Assembly: GCF_900107705.1 (NCBI RefSeq)
Contig: NZ_FNRE01000003.1
Location: forward strand, 186,001 to 250,000
Origin: Prevotella sp. tc2-28
GTDB lineage: Bacteria; Bacteroidota; Bacteroidia; Bacteroidales; Bacteroidaceae
DNA: 64,000 nucleotides
Reading direction: 5' to 3'
Shown here one piece after another: positions 7,919-17,170 of the stretch. A program made the translations under genes and the position numbers. A model generated the notes under the pieces. That model was not told where the DNA came from and did not search any database. It saw only the letters and a list, made by a program, of their open reading frames with translations. How positions within the stretch are numbered: the first letter of the stretch is position 1; each line of letters opens with the position of its first letter.

Positions 7919-10900
7919 TATAGCGTGGTAATATGACGGTTATTTGTTGATTTTCCTCAGTGATGCCACAAGCACGGCGATTGGTTGCCTCACCGTGATC
8001 GCGGACGATCTGACGGCAAAGGTAAGAGGTGAGCGAATCCCTGGTCTTATAGGGCACGTGGAAGACGACGTAGTTGTCGTCCTTCACCTCACTGGCTATC
8101 TCGCCCTTCACTTCTAACAATTCAAAGAGGTAGCGCAGCAGGTTCTCATCGCCCAACACCTGCTGACCATAGAAGCGGACGGGGCGCACATGCAGCTTGA
8201 TACGCTCAACCTGGTCGACGGCTTGCTGGATGAGTATGCTATAGAGGTCGCGATAGTAGGCGGCAACCTCGGTGAGCGAGTCGACATCACCGGCATCGAC
8301 CAACTGACGGATGCGACTGGGATAGTACATCGTCTCGTGTTTCAGCGTGGACAGACAATTGTCGAGCACTGCATTGGAGACGTGAAGCACGGAGTCTTCG
8401 AGTTCGGCACGATGCAACTCGTCGTCGGCCATCTCGATATTGGTAAGCTGCATGCGCTCACGACGGAATCGGTTGTAAAGCCGGTGACGGTAGTAGAGCA
8501 TGTAGTAAGCAGGGACAATGGTGACCAGCAACACCAGTAACACGATGACGGCAATGCGCTTGTTGGTCTGCGACTGCTGCATGGTGCGACAATAGTCGGC
8601 CAGCGTGTTGTCGGCACTCATCTCCTTGAAGAGTTGCGTATATACCTTATTATTATATGCATAGAGTGACCATTCGTGGAGTGCCAATGCCGCAACGGCA
8701 ACCTCATTGCGGATGTCGAGGATAATCTGGTAGTTGGTGGACAACGACTCATGGAACCATTGTATCTCGGCAGGCAGTGTGCCATTGTCTTCCTGGCGCG
8801 TCATCAGCAGACGACCATCAGGGTGTTGGCTCAGATAGTGGGCGTTGAGGTAATAGCGACAGGAGTCGGCAAACTGCAACGTGCGGGCATAGGTTCCGTT
8901 GACGTTGGAAAAATAAGCGGAGTCGGCAAAGATATGGGCGCGGGAGAGGTTGTTGGCGGTTGGGGATTGGGGGTTAGCGGTTAGTGGTTGGCTCATAGCC
9001 AAAAGTCCATAGCCAATAGCCAATAGCCTGACAACGCCCTTAGGCAGACGGAAGAAGAAACGCGATCCCCTACCCTGTTGACTCTCGGCTTGCAGCGAGC
9101 AGACACTGAATATCTGGCTGACCTTGTGATACTTCTCGATGATTCCCTTGCAGTTCATCAGTCCGAAGCCGTGAGAAGTGGCCGACTTCTCGGTGATGGT
9201 CTTTCGGTCGAAGACATGTGCCAACTGGTCGTCAGTCATTCCGCAACCGGTGTCGCTGACGGATATCTCGACATAGTCAGGAGTCTCGGTGGCGGAGATG
9301 TCGACGCGTCCGTCTTTGGGGGTAAACTTGCGGGCATTGTCGGCCAACGTGTTAAGCATGAAGAGGGTCAGCACGCGGTCGGCCTTCACGGTGGCGGAGG
9401 TAGGTTCCACGCCGAGGGTAATGCCCTTCATGGCAAAACTGGTCTTGCTACGCGCCACGAGGTCGAAGAGCTGTTGCAGGGGGAAGCTCTCCACATGCAG
9501 GTTCAACTCTCCCTGACGAAGCTGTATCCACTGTGTCAGCAACTGGTTCTGCTCGTTGATGTTATCGGTCAGCTCGCGGATATACTGGATATGATCCTGC
9601 TTGTCCTCGCCATCCAGGTATTTCACTTCGTGGAGGATGCGGTCGATAAGGGGCAGGATACTCATCGCCTGCGACACCTTGGCGCGCTGTTCGAGATGGC
9701 GACGCTCATTCTTCGCCACACGCAGGCGGGCCTCGGCCACCTCGTCGTTCTTTTCTTCCAACAAATCGTCCAGGCGGTGATCTTCCTTGCTCTTCTTGTT
9801 CAGTCGGTTGAAGAGCCATAACAGGAAGACAAGCAGGACGATAGCACCCAACACAGCCCATATCATGAGGTTGAGCTGATTGACAGCATGGTCGAGGATA
9901 CCGGCTCGCGCCTCCAGCTCACGGTCCTGACGGGTCTGTTCCTGCAAATCAATGTAGATATTACGGTTGTAGTCGCTATGCTGTTTATCGTTGACGGCTG
10001 AATAGGCCACACTGAGTTGTTCACGGATACTGGCGACCAGGTCGGGGGCTTGGTTGATACGCTGGTCGACGAGTGCACTGTCCAGATAGGTCAACGCACG
10101 GAAGTCATCGCCCATGGCATGATAGCAAGAGGCTAAGGTACGATAGGCACCGGCTATCTGATAGACGTCGCCATAGTCACGGAACAGCTGCAACGCCTTG
10201 TCGGCCTGCTGCCAGTCGCCGGTGTGGTCGGCAAGTCCTTCAAGAGCCTGGGCAACGAAATAGGTATAATGGTAACGCTGGGCAATAGAAAGGCATCGAT
10301 TAAGGTAGTTAACCTCCTCAGCATGCACATCCTCAGGAGTCCCGTCGGTAAGGATGCCGCCTGCGCCAACGTTGTAGAGATAGTTCAAGTATTGGGCGGT
10401 ATCGTGGCGTACCTCATCGATGTCGAGCTGCAACAAGGCGTCGACCGACTGGCGTTCCAGTCCTACATAATAATAATAGGTGGAGGTGACAATCGCCATT
10501 TCGGACTCGGCATAGCGCAGACGGCTCAGTTGGCGACTCGACAACTGATTACGCTCCTCATTGATGCGCTTCTGAGCCTGTACGGCCTTCTCACGATACT
10601 CATAGAATTCACGGTTCTTGCTGCGACGCTGACAGAGTCGCATCTGCTGCACATAAGTGACCAACAGTTCCAATTGGTTATCTGTCAGACTGGTTGCTTC
10701 GACGAGCAACGAGTCGGCACGATGGTAGTCCATGCGGACCATTGCAACGAAGGCGAGTCCGTTAAGAGCCTCGGCACGTCCGTCGTCATACGACAGCGAA
10801 GCTTCCAGTGCCTGCTTCGCATAGTACTCCGTAGAGTCGATATCACGATAGTGATAGGTATAGGAAAGAGAATTCAGCTTGTCCACCGCTTCCTGATTGG

Positions 10901-10958
10901 ACGGTGAACAAGCTGATACGCATAGGATAATCAGAAGATTAAGCGCGAGCCTTAGCAC
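7905..10958 (-). CDS. Large lipoprotein-type sensor histidine kinase with two kinase-like halves
   Basis: About 1017 residues. The order is: lipobox (LCVSAC-S), helical TPR-like sensor region (to ~residue 350), membrane helix (nt ~9815-9885), coiled coil, and a kinase core with N box ([12 protein letters not shown]), G1 (VSDTGCGMT) and G2 ([11 protein letters not shown]). A low-complexity linker (nt ~8950-9035) follows. The second half has another membrane helix (nt ~8500-8565) and an H-box-like segment ([15 protein letters not shown]) before a weak ATPase-like end. It resembles the DUF5112/DUF5113 kinases of Bacteroidales. I chose the GTG at 10958 because it gives a compact lipoprotein signal; an ATG at 10994 would overlap KDPG aldolase by 56 bp. 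Confidence 0.88.
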   Translation of the reverse strand: MLRLALNLLIILCVSACSPSNQEAVDKLNSLSYTYHYRDIDSTEYYAKQALEASLSYDDGRAEALNGLAFVAMVRMDYHRADSLLVEATSLTDNQLELLVTYVQQMRLCQRRSKNREFYEYREKAVQAQKRINEERNQLSSRQLSRLRYAESEMAIVTSTYYYYVGLERQSVDALLQLDIDEVRHDTAQYLNYLYNVGAGGILTDGTPEDVHAEEVNYLNRCLSIAQRYHYTYFVAQALEGLADHTGDWQQADKALQLFRDYGDVYQIAGAYRTLASCYHAMGDDFRALTYLDSALVDQRINQAPDLVASIREQLSVAYSAVNDKQHSDYNRNIYIDLQEQTRQDRELEARAGILDHAVNQLNLMIWAVLGAIVLLVFLLWLFNRLNKKSKEDHRLDDLLEEKNDEVAEARLRVAKNERRHLEQRAKVSQAMSILPLIDRILHEVKYLDGEDKQDHIQYIRELTDNINEQNQLLTQWIQLRQGELNLHVESFPLQQLFDLVARSKTSFAMKGITLGVEPTSATVKADRVLTLFMLNTLADNARKFTPKDGRVDISATETPDYVEISVSDTGCGMTDDQLAHVFDRKTITEKSATSHGFGLMNCKGIIEKYHKVSQIFSVCSLQAESQQGRGSRFFFRLPKGVVRLLAIGYGLLAMSQPLTANPQSPTANNLSRAHIFADSAYFSNVNGTYARTLQFADSCRYYLNAHYLSQHPDGRLLMTRQEDNGTLPAEIQWFHESLSTNYQIILDIRNEVAVAALALHEWSLYAYNNKVYTQLFKEMSADNTLADYCRTMQQSQTNKRIAVIVLLVLLVTIVPAYYMLYYRHRLYNRFRRERMQLTNIEMADDELHRAELEDSVLHVSNAVLDNCLSTLKHETMYYPSRIRQLVDAGDVDSLTEVAAYYRDLYSILIQQAVDQVERIKLHVRPVRFYGQQVLGDENLLRYLFELLEVKGEIASEVKDDNYVVFHVPYKTRDSLTSYLCRQIVRDHGEATNRRACGITEENQQITVILPRYNGKI

Positions 10959-11607
10959 AGTAACCGAGTGCCTCCTTGCACTTGTCGGTGACATACTGCC
11001 AGTCGCCAGCCTTCACCTTATCGCTGGGGAAGAGCTTCGAGCCCATGCCTACGCAGAAGACGCCGGCCTTGAACCACTTGGTGAGGTTCTCTTCCTCGGG
11101 AGCTACGCCACCGGTGACCATGATCTTCGACCAGGGCATCGGAGCCATAAGACCCTTGATGAGGTTCGGACCAACCACGTCGCCGGGGAATACCTTGGTG
11201 AAGTCGCAACCAACTTCCTGTGCCTTACCTATCTCAGAAGGTGTCAGACAGCCGGGGCAATAGGTTACGCAACGACGGTTGCAAACAATGGCGATATCGG
11301 GGTTGAACAGCGGACCAACCACGAAGTTGGCACCCAGCTGAATGTAGAGCGATGCGGTGGGAGCATCAACAACAGAACCGATACCGAGAGCCAGCTCTGG
11401 ACACTCCTTGTTAACCCACTTTGACAGCTCACCGAATACCTCGTGAGCAAAATCACCGCGGTTAGTAAACTCGAAAGCACGTACACCACCCTCGTAGCAG
11501 GCCTTGATGACGTTCTTGCAAACTTCAACGTCCTTGTTATAGAACACTGGAACCATAGGTGCCTCGGCAATCTTTGCCATCACCTGAAACTTATCAAATT
11601 TTGCCAT
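10939..11607 (-). CDS. eda: KDPG/KHG aldolase
   Basis: 222 residues, the size of class I 2-keto-3-deoxy-6-phosphogluconate aldolases. The fold is recognisable from [46 protein letters not shown] and the Schiff-base region [18 protein letters not shown], followed by IMVTGGV. It cleaves KDPG to pyruvate and glyceraldehyde 3-phosphate, the last step of hexuronate breakdown, directly after the kinase encoded by kdgK upstream. The DUF4177 micro-gene lies between them. Its 3' end overlaps the start of the histidine kinase gene. Confidence 0.93.
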   Translation of the reverse strand: MAKFDKFQVMAKIAEAPMVPVFYNKDVEVCKNVIKACYEGGVRAFEFTNRGDFAHEVFGELSKWVNKECPELALGIGSVVDAPTASLYIQLGANFVVGPLFNPDIAIVCNRRCVTYCPGCLTPSEIGKAQEVGCDFTKVFPGDVVGPNLIKGLMAPMPWSKIMVTGGVAPEEENLTKWFKAGVFCVGMGSKLFPSDKVKAGDWQYVTDKCKEALGYCAKARA

Positions 11608-11613
11608 TTCTTT

Positions 11614-11751
11614 TTATCCTTTAATTTCACGTTTGAAATAATAGGTGCCGCATTCTACAGCAACCAGTTCCCAACCTTCGAAGCCGAGGTCATTCAACTT
11701 CTTCTCAACACCGATAAGACGGGTAACTACTTTATATTCAAACTGTTTCAT
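11614..11751 (-). CDS. DUF4177-like micro-protein (45 residues)
   Basis: A short open frame starting MKQFEYKVV and containing NDLGFEGWELVAVECG...YYFKRE. This is the pattern of DUF4177 proteins (an FEYKVV strand, a GWELV turn and a final YYFKR strand). It fills the gap between kdgK and eda with 7-nt and 6-nt spacers, so it is co-transcribed with them. The role of DUF4177 is unknown. The motif match and tight packing make it very likely a real gene despite its length. Confidence 0.85.
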   Translation of the reverse strand: MKQFEYKVVTRLIGVEKKLNDLGFEGWELVAVECGTYYFKREIKG

Positions 11752-11758
11752 AGTTTTA

Positions 11759-12781
11759 TTAACGCTGTACACGACCATTAGCATTACCACCAGCCAGACT
11801 CTCTACCTCGTCAACACCAACCAGGTTGAAGTCACCGTTGATGGTGTGTTTCAGAGCAGAAGCAGCCACAGCAAACTCAAGAGCCTCACCCTGTGTCGGC
11901 TTGGTCAGCAGACCGTGAATCAGACCACCAGAGAATGAGTCACCACCACCAACGCGGTCGATGATAGGATTGATCTCGTAACGCTTTGACTGATAGAACT
12001 CCTTACCATCGTAGATCAGAGCCTTCCAGCCATTGAAGGTAGCGCTGAACGACTCACGCAGTGTAGAAACAACATACTTGAAGCCGAACTCCTCGCGCAT
12101 CTGCTTGAAGATTCCCTCGTATCCGGCAGCATCGGTCTGACCACCCTCTACGTCAGCATCGGGCTTGAAGCCAAGACACAGTTCAGCGTCTTCCTCGTTG
12201 CCAATACATACGTCAACATACTTCATCAAAGGACGCATAATAGAAATGGCCTTCTCGGAAGTCCACAGCTTCTTACGGAAGTTCAGGTCAACAGAAACAG
12301 TGACACCGTGACGCTTAGCAGCCTCACAAGCCAACTTGGTCAGCTCAGCAGCTTTGTCGCTGATAGCAGGAGTAATACCACTCCAGTGGAACCAAGCAGC
12401 ACCCTCCATGATTGCATCGAAGTCGAAATCCTTGGGATCAGCCTCAGCGATAGAAGAGTGGGCGCGGTCGTAGATAACCTTTGAAGGACGCATAGAAGCA
12501 CCAGTCTCAGCATAGTACAGACCAACACGGTCGCCACCACGAGCAATGAACTGGGTGTTTACACCATAGCGGCGGAGTGCATTCACTGCAATCTGACCAA
12601 TCTCATGTTTCGGCAACTTAGAAACGAAGTAAGCCTCATGACCATAGTTAGCCACGCTGACAGCTACGTTAGCCTCACCACCACCGGGGATGATACGGAA
12701 TGACTCACTCTGAATGAAACGGTCGTTGCCCATGGGCGACAGGCGGAGCATAATCTCGCCTAAAGTAACAATTTTTGCCAT
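11759..12781 (-). CDS. kdgK: 2-keto-3-deoxygluconate kinase, PfkB family
   Basis: 340 residues of the ribokinase/PfkB fold: substrate-side glycines in IPGGGEANVAVSVA and the C-terminal ATP/catalytic signature DRVGGGDSFSGGLIHG with the catalytic Asp (GGGD instead of the common GAGD). It phosphorylates KDG to KDPG, which the neighbouring aldolase cleaves. The divergently transcribed altronate dehydratase makes KDG, so the substrate assignment is supported by context as well as family. It is the first gene of the leftward operon. Confidence 0.92.
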   Translation of the reverse strand: MAKIVTLGEIMLRLSPMGNDRFIQSESFRIIPGGGEANVAVSVANYGHEAYFVSKLPKHEIGQIAVNALRRYGVNTQFIARGGDRVGLYYAETGASMRPSKVIYDRAHSSIAEADPKDFDFDAIMEGAAWFHWSGITPAISDKAAELTKLACEAAKRHGVTVSVDLNFRKKLWTSEKAISIMRPLMKYVDVCIGNEEDAELCLGFKPDADVEGGQTDAAGYEGIFKQMREEFGFKYVVSTLRESFSATFNGWKALIYDGKEFYQSKRYEINPIIDRVGGGDSFSGGLIHGLLTKPTQGEALEFAVAASALKHTINGDFNLVGVDEVESLAGGNANGRVQR

Positions 12782-12824
12782 TTGTTTTAGTATTAAGTTG
12801 AAATAAATGTTTGAATGATGGGGA

Positions 12825-12856
12825 CAAAGTTAAGCAAAAAAAATGGAACATGCAAA
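12825..12856 (-). promoter_or_regulatory. Promoter of the kdgK operon
   Basis: Minus strand TTTG (12856-12853), a 20-nt spacer and TAACTTTG (12832-12825), 43 nt upstream of kdgK. It lies back to back with the promoter of the LacI gene, so one operator between them could control both operons. Confidence 0.7.
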
Positions 12857-12872
12857 GATTTTCGCTTTTTAT

Positions 12873-12903
12873 TTTGTGTTTTGCTCACTAATTCGTACCT
12901 TTG
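12873..12903 (+). promoter_or_regulatory. Promoter of the LacI-type regulator
   Basis: TTTG at 12873-12876, exactly 19 nt, then TACCTTTG at 12896-12903: an ideal Bacteroidetes promoter. It shows that the regulator starts at 12915 rather than at the in-frame ATG at 12843, which lies upstream of the promoter. Confidence 0.85.
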
Positions 12904-12914
12904 TAGCGAGAATT

Positions 12915-13985
12915 ATGGACATAGAGAAGATTAGAATCAAGGATATTGCAGAGCGCGCTGGTGTCAGCACCGGCACGGTAGACCGCGTTTTACACAACCG
13001 TTCTAACGTTTCGCAAAAGTCTTTGGCAAAGGTCAACAAGGCACTGGAAGAAATGGACTACAAGCCCAACGTCTATGCCTCTGCCCTAGCCTACAATAAG
13101 TCATACAAGTTTTTCAGCCTCATTCCCAAACACGAGAGCGAAGCTTACTGGGAAGAAGTGGAGGAAGGCGCACAGACTGCCTGTGAGCGATACCGAGACT
13201 TCCGCATATCCAACAAGGTATTATATTATAACCGGTTCTCACCCGAGACGTTTGCAAAAACCATGAACGACGTGCTCAAGCAGGATCCTGACGGCATCAT
13301 CATTGTGCCTTCAAAGATTGAAACGACACAACGCTATGCCGACATTCTGCACGACCGCAATATCCCGTTCATTTTGCTCGACTCGTACATGCCCGACCTC
13401 AAGCCACTGTCGTTCTACGGACAGGACTCTTTTGCGTCAGGCTATTTTGCCGCACGCATCCTGATGATCATGGCGCCCAGGGAAAAAGAAATCATGCTGA
13501 TGAAACAGATGCGTAACGGCAACGTGGCTTCCAAGCAGCAGGAGAACCGCGAAACGGGATTCCGCCATTATATGCACGACCATTTCCCCGCCGTCAAGAT
13601 ACACGAAGTCAACTTGTCGCTCGACGAAAAACGGGAGAAATACGATAGTATCCTGGAAAAGTTCTTCAATGAACATCCGCACCTGCATCACTGTATCACA
13701 TTCAACTCGAAGGCTCATCTGGTAGGCGAATACCTGCTGAGGTCGAACCGTCGCAACATCCAGATCATGGGATACGACATGGTGCCGAAAAATGCAGAGT
13801 GCGTACGTCAGGGTAGCATCTCATGCCTCATAGCACAGCACGCCTACATGCAGGGATACGCCTGCGTAGAAGCCCTGTTCCGCGCCGTCGTACTGAAAAA
13901 AGAGGTGGAGCCGGTAAACTACATGCCCATCGAACTGCTGACCAAGGAGAACATCGAATATTACAGACGTACCAATATCGGATAA
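12915..13985 (+). CDS. LacI-family transcriptional regulator
   Basis: About 356 residues. The N-terminal helix-turn-helix is typical of LacI (IKDIAERAGVSTGTVDRVLHNR), followed by a hinge and a periplasmic-binding-protein-like sugar-sensing domain (DGIIIVPSKIETTQRYADIL; IQIMGYDMVPKNAECV). It sits first in the rightward operon with uxaA and diverges from kdgK, so it probably senses a hexuronate intermediate and controls both directions. No clear palindromic operator was identified between the promoters. Confidence 0.92.
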   Translation: MDIEKIRIKDIAERAGVSTGTVDRVLHNRSNVSQKSLAKVNKALEEMDYKPNVYASALAYNKSYKFFSLIPKHESEAYWEEVEEGAQTACERYRDFRISNKVLYYNRFSPETFAKTMNDVLKQDPDGIIIVPSKIETTQRYADILHDRNIPFILLDSYMPDLKPLSFYGQDSFASGYFAARILMIMAPREKEIMLMKQMRNGNVASKQQENRETGFRHYMHDHFPAVKIHEVNLSLDEKREKYDSILEKFFNEHPHLHHCITFNSKAHLVGEYLLRSNRRNIQIMGYDMVPKNAECVRQGSISCLIAQHAYMQGYACVEALFRAVVLKKEVEPVNYMPIELLTKENIEYYRRTNIG

Positions 13986-14017
13986 AAACTACTAAATTCA
14001 AATAAATACATTATTTT

Positions 14018-15514
14018 ATGGAACAAGCTACATTTTTGAAAATCAATCCTGCCGACTCCGTCGTAGTATGTCTCGCCGCCAAAAAGAAAGGCGACATCAT
14101 TGAAGTTGACGGCAAGCAAATCACTGTCAACCAGGACACACCAGCTGGTCACAAAGTTCTCATCAAAGACGTTGCCGAGGGTGAGAATATTATCAAATAC
14201 GGCTACCCCATCGGTCACGCGCGTCAGGCTATGAAGGCTGGCGACTGGGTGAATGAGAACAATCTGAAGACGAACCTAAGCGGAACTCTCGAATACACAT
14301 ACAGTCCTGTAAACGAGAAACTTAGCATTAAAGACGAAAAGCGCACCTTTAAGGGCTATGTCCGTAAGAACGGTGACGTCGGTGTGCGCAATGAGATTTG
14401 GATCGTACCAACTGTTGGTTGTGTGAACGGCATCGCTGAGCGGATGGCTCAGAAACTACGCGAGGAAACAGGATGCAAGAATATTGATGCCATCTGGACT
14501 TGGCATCATAACTATGGTTGTTCACAACTCTCTGAAGACCACGAGAACACGCGCAAGGTGCTTCGTGACATCTGTCTGCATCCCAATGCAGGTGGTGTAC
14601 TGGTACTTAGCCTCGGATGTGAGAACAACCAGCCCGAGGATTTCATGGCCATGTTGGGCGATTACGACAAATCTCGCATCAAGTTGCTGGTTACCCAGCG
14701 TGTAGAAGGCGACGAGATGGAAGCTGGCATGAAGATTCTGCGCGACCTCTACAAACAGGCCAGCCAGGACAAGCGTGAGGACGTCAGCGTATCGAAGTTA
14801 CGCATCGGTCTGAAATGCGGTGGTTCTGACGGATTCTCAGGTATTACCGCCAACCCGCTGGTCGGAGAATTCAGCGACTGGCTGGTAGCACAGGGAGGCA
14901 CCTCAGTACTGACGGAGGTTCCTGAGATGTTCGGCGCCGAGACTATCCTGATGAACCGTTGTGAGACACCCCAGTTGTTCGACCAGACCGTTTCAATGAT
15001 CAACAACTTCAAGAATTATTTCCTGTCACACGGTGAACCCGTGGGCGAGAACCCCTCTCCAGGCAATAAGGCCGGAGGTATCTCAACCCTTGAGGACAAG
15101 GCCCTTGGTTGTACCCAGAAGTGCGGTAAGGCTCCTGTCAGCGGTGTTATGGAGTATGGCGACCGTCTGCAGAACAATGGTCTGAACCTACTGTCGGCTC
15201 CTGGCAACGACTTGGTTGCTTCTACGGCGCTGGCTTCCTGCGGATGCCATATCGTATTGTTCACCACAGGTCGTGGAACACCTTTCGGCACCTTCGTACC
15301 GACCATGAAGGTGGCAACCAACCCCACCCTCGCCAAGAACAAACCCCACTGGGTGGACTTCTCGGCAGGACAACTCATCGAAGGTCGCACCATGCAAGAG
15401 ATTGTTCCTGAGTTCATCGATAAGGTATTGGCTGTTGCCAGTGGCGAGAAGGCTCGCAACGAGGAAAACGGCTATCGAGAAATATCAATTTTCAAAAATG
15501 GTGTAACGTTATAA
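14018..15514 (+). CDS. uxaA: Altronate dehydratase
   Basis: 498 residues, full length for UxaA. The N-terminal SAF-like part (LKINPADSVVVCLAAKKKGD) is joined to the catalytic dehydratase domain, with conserved Cys-rich segments (WTWHHNYGCSQL, SLGCENNQPEDF, LGCTQKCGKAPVSG, ALASCGCHIVLFTTGRGTPFG). It dehydrates D-altronate to 2-keto-3-deoxygluconate in galacturonate catabolism. It follows the LacI gene by 32 nt without a separate promoter and directly abuts the antiporter gene. The isomerase (uxaC) and reductase (uxaB) are not in this window. Confidence 0.94.
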   Translation: MEQATFLKINPADSVVVCLAAKKKGDIIEVDGKQITVNQDTPAGHKVLIKDVAEGENIIKYGYPIGHARQAMKAGDWVNENNLKTNLSGTLEYTYSPVNEKLSIKDEKRTFKGYVRKNGDVGVRNEIWIVPTVGCVNGIAERMAQKLREETGCKNIDAIWTWHHNYGCSQLSEDHENTRKVLRDICLHPNAGGVLVLSLGCENNQPEDFMAMLGDYDKSRIKLLVTQRVEGDEMEAGMKILRDLYKQASQDKREDVSVSKLRIGLKCGGSDGFSGITANPLVGEFSDWLVAQGGTSVLTEVPEMFGAETILMNRCETPQLFDQTVSMINNFKNYFLSHGEPVGENPSPGNKAGGISTLEDKALGCTQKCGKAPVSGVMEYGDRLQNNGLNLLSAPGNDLVASTALASCGCHIVLFTTGRGTPFGTFVPTMKVATNPTLAKNKPHWVDFSAGQLIEGRTMQEIVPEFIDKVLAVASGEKARNEENGYREISIFKNGVTL

Positions 15515-16789
15515 ATGAAAAAAGGACTCATCGCATTATCACCCTTAGCGGTGTTTATGGTACTCTATTTAGTCACGAGCATTATCGCTCGTGACTTTTA
15601 CAAAGTACCCATCACCGTTGCCTTCATGGCGGCTTCTGCCTATGCCGTCGTCATCTCTGGAGGCATCCCCCTGCGAAAGCGCATCGACGTCTTTAGCGCA
15701 GGTGCCGGCAAGGGACAGATGATGCTGATGATATGGATCTTCATCCTGGCTGGCGCCTTTGCCCATAGTGCCAAAGAAATGGGAGCAATCGACGCTACGG
15801 TACACCTGGCACTCGACATCCTGCCTGGCAACATGCTGTTGGCAGGACTCTTCCTGGCAGCCTGTTTCATCTCGCTTTCCGTGGGCACCAGTGTTGGAAC
15901 CATCGTTGCACTCACACCGATTGCCGCAGGAATCGCCGAACAAACGGGCACGCCCGTGGCGCTGATGACTGCCGTCGTTGTAGGTGGTTCCTTCTTCGGC
16001 GACAACCTCTCGTTCATCTCCGATACTACCATCGCTGCAACTGCTACGCAAGGCTGTAAACTGAGCGATAAGTTCCGCGTCAACTCATTCATCGTTATTC
16101 CTGCAGCCATTGTCATCCTGGCGGTTTATCTCGTCATGGGCATCGGCATCCACTCACCACAACACGTTCCCGAGGTGAATGCCGTAAAGGTCGTTCCCTA
16201 CATCACCGTCCTTATCACGGCCGTTTTCGGGATGAACGTATTGGCGGTGCTCACGACGGGTATCATCCTAACAGGCATCATCGGCATCTATAACGGATCC
16301 TTCGACATGTTTGGATGGTTTGAAGCTATGGGCGATGGCATCAAAGGGATGGGCGAACTGATTATCATCACTATGATGGCCGGCGGACTAATGGAAATCA
16401 TCAAGCACAACGGCGGCATTGACTTTATCATCAACCGGCTGACACGACACGTCAGCAGCAAGCGGGGAGCCGAACTCGCTGTTGCGGGACTGGTTTCGCT
16501 GGTCAACCTCTGTACAGCTAACAACACCGTTGCCATCATCACCGTCGGCGGAATCGCCAAACAGATCGGCGACCGATTCGGAGTGGACAACCGCAAATGT
16601 GCCTCCATCCTCGATACCTTCTCATGCACGATGCAGGGCATCATCCCCTATGGTGCACAGCTGTTAATGGCTTCCGGACTGGCACAGCTCAACCCCGTGA
16701 GCATCATGCCCTACCTCTATTATCCGTTGGCAATAGGCATTGCCGCTATGTTTTCCATTCTGTTCAGATATCCTAAACGTTACTCATGA
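15515..16789 (+). CDS. NhaC-family Na+/H+ antiporter-like membrane protein
   Basis: 424 residues with about ten to twelve membrane segments. The stretch GGSFFGDNLSFISDTTIAAT is the NhaC-family signature, and TCANNTVAIITVGG fits the same fold. Its ATG begins on the base after the uxaA stop (TAAATG), so the two are translated from one message. NhaC proteins exchange Na+ for H+, but members in catabolic operons can carry organic anions. Uptake of a hexuronate or export of a product is an inference from the operon. Confidence 0.88.
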   Translation: MKKGLIALSPLAVFMVLYLVTSIIARDFYKVPITVAFMAASAYAVVISGGIPLRKRIDVFSAGAGKGQMMLMIWIFILAGAFAHSAKEMGAIDATVHLALDILPGNMLLAGLFLAACFISLSVGTSVGTIVALTPIAAGIAEQTGTPVALMTAVVVGGSFFGDNLSFISDTTIAATATQGCKLSDKFRVNSFIVIPAAIVILAVYLVMGIGIHSPQHVPEVNAVKVVPYITVLITAVFGMNVLAVLTTGIILTGIIGIYNGSFDMFGWFEAMGDGIKGMGELIIITMMAGGLMEIIKHNGGIDFIINRLTRHVSSKRGAELAVAGLVSLVNLCTANNTVAIITVGGIAKQIGDRFGVDNRKCASILDTFSCTMQGIIPYGAQLLMASGLAQLNPVSIMPYLYYPLAIGIAAMFSILFRYPKRYS

Positions 16790-17148
16790 AGAATGTAATT
16801 ATTAGAAATATGGAAAGGCTACTCGACAACGAGACTGCCGAGAGAGAACCCATTGAACCAATGACCGATTGGAAATGGAACGAGTTGTACAAATTGACAA
16901 CAGCCTTTCATCTTACCCCCTGGATAGCCGAAGGACTTAGGGCCTATGCAGATGATTTCTTTATGCAGATGCCAGAGACACTGCAACAGCTGATCATGGC
17001 CTCTGACGAAGAGAAAAATCAAGAGAACTTAGAGCGATTCTATCTGTACGTTGACCGATCACAGGGTGCGTTACACCAAATCAAGCCCAACTCACTAAAG
17101 GCCTATTTCCGTGACCTCGTCAAGACTGTCACAAATATAGAAGAATAA
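16786..17148 (+). CDS. Conserved hypothetical protein at the end of the uxaA operon
   Basis: 120 residues, soluble, rich in Trp and acidic residues (DWKWNELYKLTTAFHLTPWIAEGL). It overlaps the antiporter stop by 4 bp (ATGA), so it is translationally coupled; an alternative start is MERLLDNE at 16810. I do not recognise the family with confidence. The Leu/Trp-rich helical start is reminiscent of the N terminus of some nucleotidyltransferase-like proteins, but no catalytic motif is present. Confidence 0.75.
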   Translation: MKNVIIRNMERLLDNETAEREPIEPMTDWKWNELYKLTTAFHLTPWIAEGLRAYADDFFMQMPETLQQLIMASDEEKNQENLERFYLYVDRSQGALHQIKPNSLKAYFRDLVKTVTNIEE

Positions 17149-17149
17149 A

Positions 17150-17170
17150 CCGCTTCAGTGTTTGAAGCGG
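17150..17170. terminator. Hairpin between convergent genes
   Basis: CCGCTTCA and TGAAGCGG form a perfect 8-bp stem with a 5-nt loop. It covers the stop codon of the lysozyme gene and lies 2 nt after the stop of the rightward operon. No U tract on either side, so it may act as a transcript end stabiliser. Confidence 0.5.

Noticed and set aside
9078..9821. A 247-codon open frame antisense to the histidine kinase gene
   Set aside because: It lies fully inside a well-supported gene, has low-complexity His/Val/Leu-rich content and no promoter or domain; a shadow of GC-biased codons.
12843..12914. Upstream in-frame start of the LacI-type regulator
   Set aside because: The -33 and -7 elements lie between this ATG and 12915, so this part is not transcribed from that promoter.
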